Shown here: positions 61,334-64,000 of the stretch, piece after piece
How positions within the stretch are numbered: position 1 is the stretch's first letter
How the letters are laid out: each line of letters begins with the position of its first letter
NCBI RefSeq assembly: GCF_052056915.1
Contig: NZ_CP195119.1
Span: 1,240,001-1,304,000 of the forward strand
Length of the DNA stretch: 64,000 nucleotides
Source: MTP4 sp052056915
GTDB taxonomy: Archaea > Halobacteriota > Methanosarcinia > Methanosarcinales > Methanosarcinaceae
Direction: 5' to 3'
The notes under the pieces: generated by a model
Told to the model about the DNA's origin: nothing
Databases searched by the model: none
The model's input: only the letters and a program-made list of their open reading frames with translations
Translations under genes and position numbers: made by a program

Positions 61334-62833
61334 ATGAGAATGAAAAGAAGTTATGTCTGTTTTATGCTGGCATTTCTTGGAGTTGCAGCTGTGGCTGCAG
61401 CTTTTTTCTGTCCGACTTCCACCGGGGAACTCGCTCCGGCAGATGAGATCGAACTTGCTGCAAATGGGATCGAGTCCCATGAAGCTGTGGTGACGAAAGT
61501 AGAACCTGCAGACCCGCTGGGGTTCATCTCCGCAGGAGCCGCAGGGACGGATTCGGGGACTGAAGTTACGGTCTATAACCAGAACCTTGCCCTAGTGAAA
61601 GAACAGCGGAAACTTGAACTAAAAACCGGGGTCAACCAGGTCGAGTATACGGACGTAGCAGCTCTCATAGACCCGACATCGGTCATGTTCGAGGATACGA
61701 AGAGCAAAGATACCGTGGTACTGGAACAGAACTATGAGTACGACCTTGTAAGCAGTTACAAACTTCTGGACAAATTCCTTGACAGGGAAATCACGGTTAC
61801 AGATGAGGATGGAAAGAGCTACACCGGGACTCTCCTCAGCCATGACGGCGGAGTGGTGCTCAAGCTCGAGGACGAAAAAGTCGTGACTATCTCCGAGGTT
61901 TCAAAAGTGGAATTTCCGGACTCTGCAGGGCTGCTCACGAAGCCGACCCTGGTCTGGCAGGTCTACTCCCCTGTGGGAGGCACACGGGATGTCCTGACCT
62001 CCTACCTGACCGAAGGCATGAGCTGGAGGGCGGACTATATCGTAAAAGCCAATGCCGATGATACGAAAGCTGATATCCAGGGCTGGGTCAGTGTCGATAA
62101 CAATGCAGGGACCACTTTCGAAGACGCAAAACTGAAGCTGGTAGCAGGGGAGGTCCACCAGGTCTTCGTGCCGCAGTCGAGAGTTATGTATGATGAAATA
62201 GTCGAAGAAGACGTAGCATATGCAGTGGATAAGGGAGGTTTTGCCGAAGAGTCCCTCTTTGAGTACCACCTCTATACTCTGGAAAGGCCGGCTACCCTGA
62301 AGGACAAACAGGTCAAACAGCTCTCCCTCCTCTCCGCGGACTCCGTGCCCGTGGCAAAGGAACTCATCTTCGACGGAGCGAGGAGCGATAAGGTCCAGGT
62401 TGTCCTTAACCTGGAAAACTCAAAGGATAAAGGCCTGGGCATGCCCCTCCCCGCAGGCGTAGTCCGGGTGTACAAGGCCGACTCTGAAGGGCAGCTCCAG
62501 TTCCTTGGAGAAGACAGCATCGACCATACCCCGAAGGACGAAGAAGTCGAGGTTAGGGTCGGAAACGCCTTCGATGTAACCGGTACGAGGACCCAGACCA
62601 ACTATAAGAGAGTCAGTGACGATGTCTGGCGGGAAAGCTACGAGATCCAGATCAAGAACCACAAGTCTGTAGCCCAGGCTGTCACGGTTGTGGAACACTT
62701 CTACGGGGACTGGGAAATTACCAGCAGTTCCGATGACTATGAGAAAACAGATGCTTTCACCGCAGAGTGGAAAATAACCGTGCCTGCAGATGGGGAAAAG
62801 ACTGTCTCCTACACCGTAGAGCGCAGGTTCTAA
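61334..62833 (+). CDS. Exported DUF4139 protein
   Basis: A 499-aa protein with an N-terminal hydrophobic segment (YVCFMLAFLGVAAVAAAFF), then an acidic linker. From about residue 75 it has the DUF4139 pattern: VTVYNQNLALVKEQRKLEL, IDPTSVMFED, TLVWQVYSPVGGTRDVLTSYLTEGMSWRADYIV and final VSYTVERRF. Proteins of this family are extracytoplasmic and of unknown function, sometimes called mucoidy-inhibitor-like. No sorting signal is seen at the C-terminus, so it may be anchored by its N-terminal segment. A paralogue starts 571 bases downstream on the same strand. Confidence 0.82.
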   Translation: MRMKRSYVCFMLAFLGVAAVAAAFFCPTSTGELAPADEIELAANGIESHEAVVTKVEPADPLGFISAGAAGTDSGTEVTVYNQNLALVKEQRKLELKTGVNQVEYTDVAALIDPTSVMFEDTKSKDTVVLEQNYEYDLVSSYKLLDKFLDREITVTDEDGKSYTGTLLSHDGGVVLKLEDEKVVTISEVSKVEFPDSAGLLTKPTLVWQVYSPVGGTRDVLTSYLTEGMSWRADYIVKANADDTKADIQGWVSVDNNAGTTFEDAKLKLVAGEVHQVFVPQSRVMYDEIVEEDVAYAVDKGGFAEESLFEYHLYTLERPATLKDKQVKQLSLLSADSVPVAKELIFDGARSDKVQVVLNLENSKDKGLGMPLPAGVVRVYKADSEGQLQFLGEDSIDHTPKDEEVEVRVGNAFDVTGTRTQTNYKRVSDDVWRESYEIQIKNHKSVAQAVTVVEHFYGDWEITSSSDDYEKTDAFTAEWKITVPADGEKTVSYTVERRF

Positions 62834-63404
62834 CCGGTTTCGGACCGGCAGACCAGCGAAATCAAAAGCAGAAATTTTCCAGGAAAAGGAGACCGGGGAA
62901 ACATCTCCGTTTTCTCCTGCTTTTTACTTCAGTAACCGGGTCGCCGGGGTTTTCGGAACTTTTCAGAGCCCCGGGCTCTCACCGGGCGCCGAAGGCGGCC
63001 GGCTTTTGCATTAAAGTCATGGAAAAAGAAGTAGAAACTTGAATGTCTCGTTTCATGTTTCAGGAGCTGTCACTCAAAAATGCGACTTCAATTTTCAGTT
63101 TTTCTCCAGAGACATTTTTCCGTTTTTTTCTCCAACCATGTTTTTTTCCATTTTGGTTTAGGGCTTGCCTCGCCGTTGCTCGGGACATGAAAAGCCATCG
63201 ATGCCATTCAGGTTATTCCGGATAAGTTTGATCATTTGTAAGGACAGCTGCATTGAATAAGCTCGGTCTTTTAAGTCGCTTGCTTGTAGGGATGGAATCC
63301 GGTTTTCAGAACTTTTTTCCGAAAAATAAGGGGTTTTGGGGTATAAAATTGCTTAAAAATGCATTAAAGTCATTTATATATAAATATAAACCGTATTATA
63401 TTAT
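62834..63404. other. Gap between the DUF4139 paralogues
   Basis: Contains GGAGA...TCTCC pairing at about 62889-62911 followed by T-rich sequence (possible terminator), then GC-rich inverted segments near 62935-63000 and AT/T-rich DNA. No credible gene is visible. Confidence 0.5.
63371..63390 (+). promoter_or_regulatory. TATA box of the second DUF4139 gene
   Basis: ATTTATATATAAATATAAA is centred about 27 bases before ATG 63405, the same leaderless spacing as for the first paralogue. Confidence 0.55.
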
Positions 63405-64000
63405 ATGGGAGTGGAAAAGCGCTTATTATGGATTATGGCGGTATTTTTCAGTTTTATTTTTGTTTTTTCAGCCTGTTTTCCCGGGGAATTCGGGAACATT
63501 GCCCGGGCATATGAACCTGCATTCGGCGGGGATGGGATTGAATCCGCAGTTGAAGAGGGTGGAACCGAATCTGCATCCGGAGGGGATGGGGTTGAGCCCT
63601 GGAAGGGCATTGACGCAAAAGTTCAGCCTGCGGACCCTATCGGGTTTTTGAGCTCGGGGACAGGAGGAACAGGAGAAGATGGAGGGGTAGATAGAGCCCT
63701 TGAGATTACTATTTACGAACAGGACCTTGCCCTCGTAAAGGAGCGGCGGGAAATCGAGCTTAAGAGCGGGGTTAACCTTGTGGAGTACGGCAATGTTGCG
63801 GCCAGGATAGATCCTGCCTCGGTTATGGTTGAGGACCCGGAAAACAGGGACACTGCCGTTATCAAGCAAAATTACGAGTATGACCTTGTGAGTAGCTTTT
63901 CATTGCTTGAGAAATACCTGGAAAAGGAAATCACCGTTACTGCCGGGGATGGAGAGAGCTACAGCGGAAAGCTGCTCAGTTATGAAGAAAACGGCGTTAT
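63405..64000 (+). CDS. Second DUF4139 protein (partial at window edge)
   Basis: The frame is open from ATG 63405 to the edge, 198 codons. A signal sequence (LLWIMAVFFSFIFVFSACF) is followed by a Gly/Glu-rich linker longer than in the upstream paralogue. Then come DUF4139-like segments matching the upstream protein: ITIYEQDLALVKERREIEL, RIDPASVMVED and KQNYEYDLVSSFSLLEKYLE. The Ser-Ala-Cys after the hydrophobic core could be a lipobox-like site, which the paralogue lacks. GTG 63411 is an alternative start. Confidence 0.8.
   Translation, partial: MGVEKRLLWIMAVFFSFIFVFSACFPGEFGNIARAYEPAFGGDGIESAVEEGGTESASGGDGVEPWKGIDAKVQPADPIGFLSSGTGGTGEDGGVDRALEITIYEQDLALVKERREIELKSGVNLVEYGNVAARIDPASVMVEDPENRDTAVIKQNYEYDLVSSFSLLEKYLEKEITVTAGDGESYSGKLLSYEENGV

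Noticed and set aside
1..64000. tRNA or rRNA genes
   Set aside because: No cloverleaf or rRNA-like segments were recognised in any intergenic stretch; a covariance-model scan would be decisive.

Overview
The window looks like a chromosome segment of a methanogenic archaeon of the Methanosarcina type. Evidence for this includes a coenzyme F430 biosynthesis gene (cfbB, after the tail of a NifH-like cfbC), a two-repeat tRNA-splicing endonuclease, Mre11-Rad50, an AglB-type oligosaccharyltransferase, PGF-CTERM-type surface proteins and TATA/BRE promoters placed for leaderless or short-leader transcripts. No rRNA, tRNA or CRISPR array was found.

Layout. 1-4.7 kb: F430 genes, tRNA endonuclease, a small conserved protein and the GTPase HflX. 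4.7-5.9 kb: a gene-poor stretch with what look like two paralogous small-RNA genes (about 5000-5100 and 5556-5645). Each has a matching promoter, a closing stem between its ends, a C-rich loop and a T-tract. 5.9-10.7 kb: a PHP phosphoesterase, an SRPBCC protein with a damaged or non-standard 5' end, and a large surface glycoprotein. 10.9-16.2 kb: mre11-rad50. 16.2-17.0 kb: repeat-rich DNA. 17.0-22.3 kb (minus strand): a TPD-motif nuclease, a Cys-rich protein, prs, moaC, a 61-aa protein and nnr. A 20-unit 9-bp microsatellite lies in frame just before moaC. 22.8-24.3 kb: an RCK-DHH/DHHA1 fusion. 24.5-27.1 kb: aglB.

27.4-29.05 kb holds a compact IS200/IS605-type element. It carries an apparently intact IscB nuclease preceded by a structured omegaRNA (HEARO-type) region, with related hairpins at both ends and no transposase. 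It sits in the leader of a glycan operon divergent from aglB.

29-51 kb is a surface-glycan locus. It encodes a nucleotide-sugar epimerase, about ten glycosyltransferases of GT2, GT4 and membrane (GT39-like) type, two Wzx-type flippases, an alpha/alpha-toroid protein, two exported or membrane proteins and a decayed acyltransferase-3 gene. About 31-40 kb is clearly richer in A+T than its surroundings, suggesting imported DNA. With AglB next door, the locus probably builds, flips and transfers N-linked glycans (or a surface polysaccharide).

51-64 kb: WrbA, a 50-aa zinc-ribbon protein, a GH15 glucoamylase-like enzyme, a GNAT acetyltransferase, an M20 amidohydrolase, a nucleotidyltransferase-condensation-domain gene pair, a PKD surface protein with a PGTG sorting tail, and two tandem DUF4139 surface proteins, the second cut by the window edge.

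All functional statements rest on motif recognition and context; no database search was run. Coordinates of short sites may be off by one or two bases.
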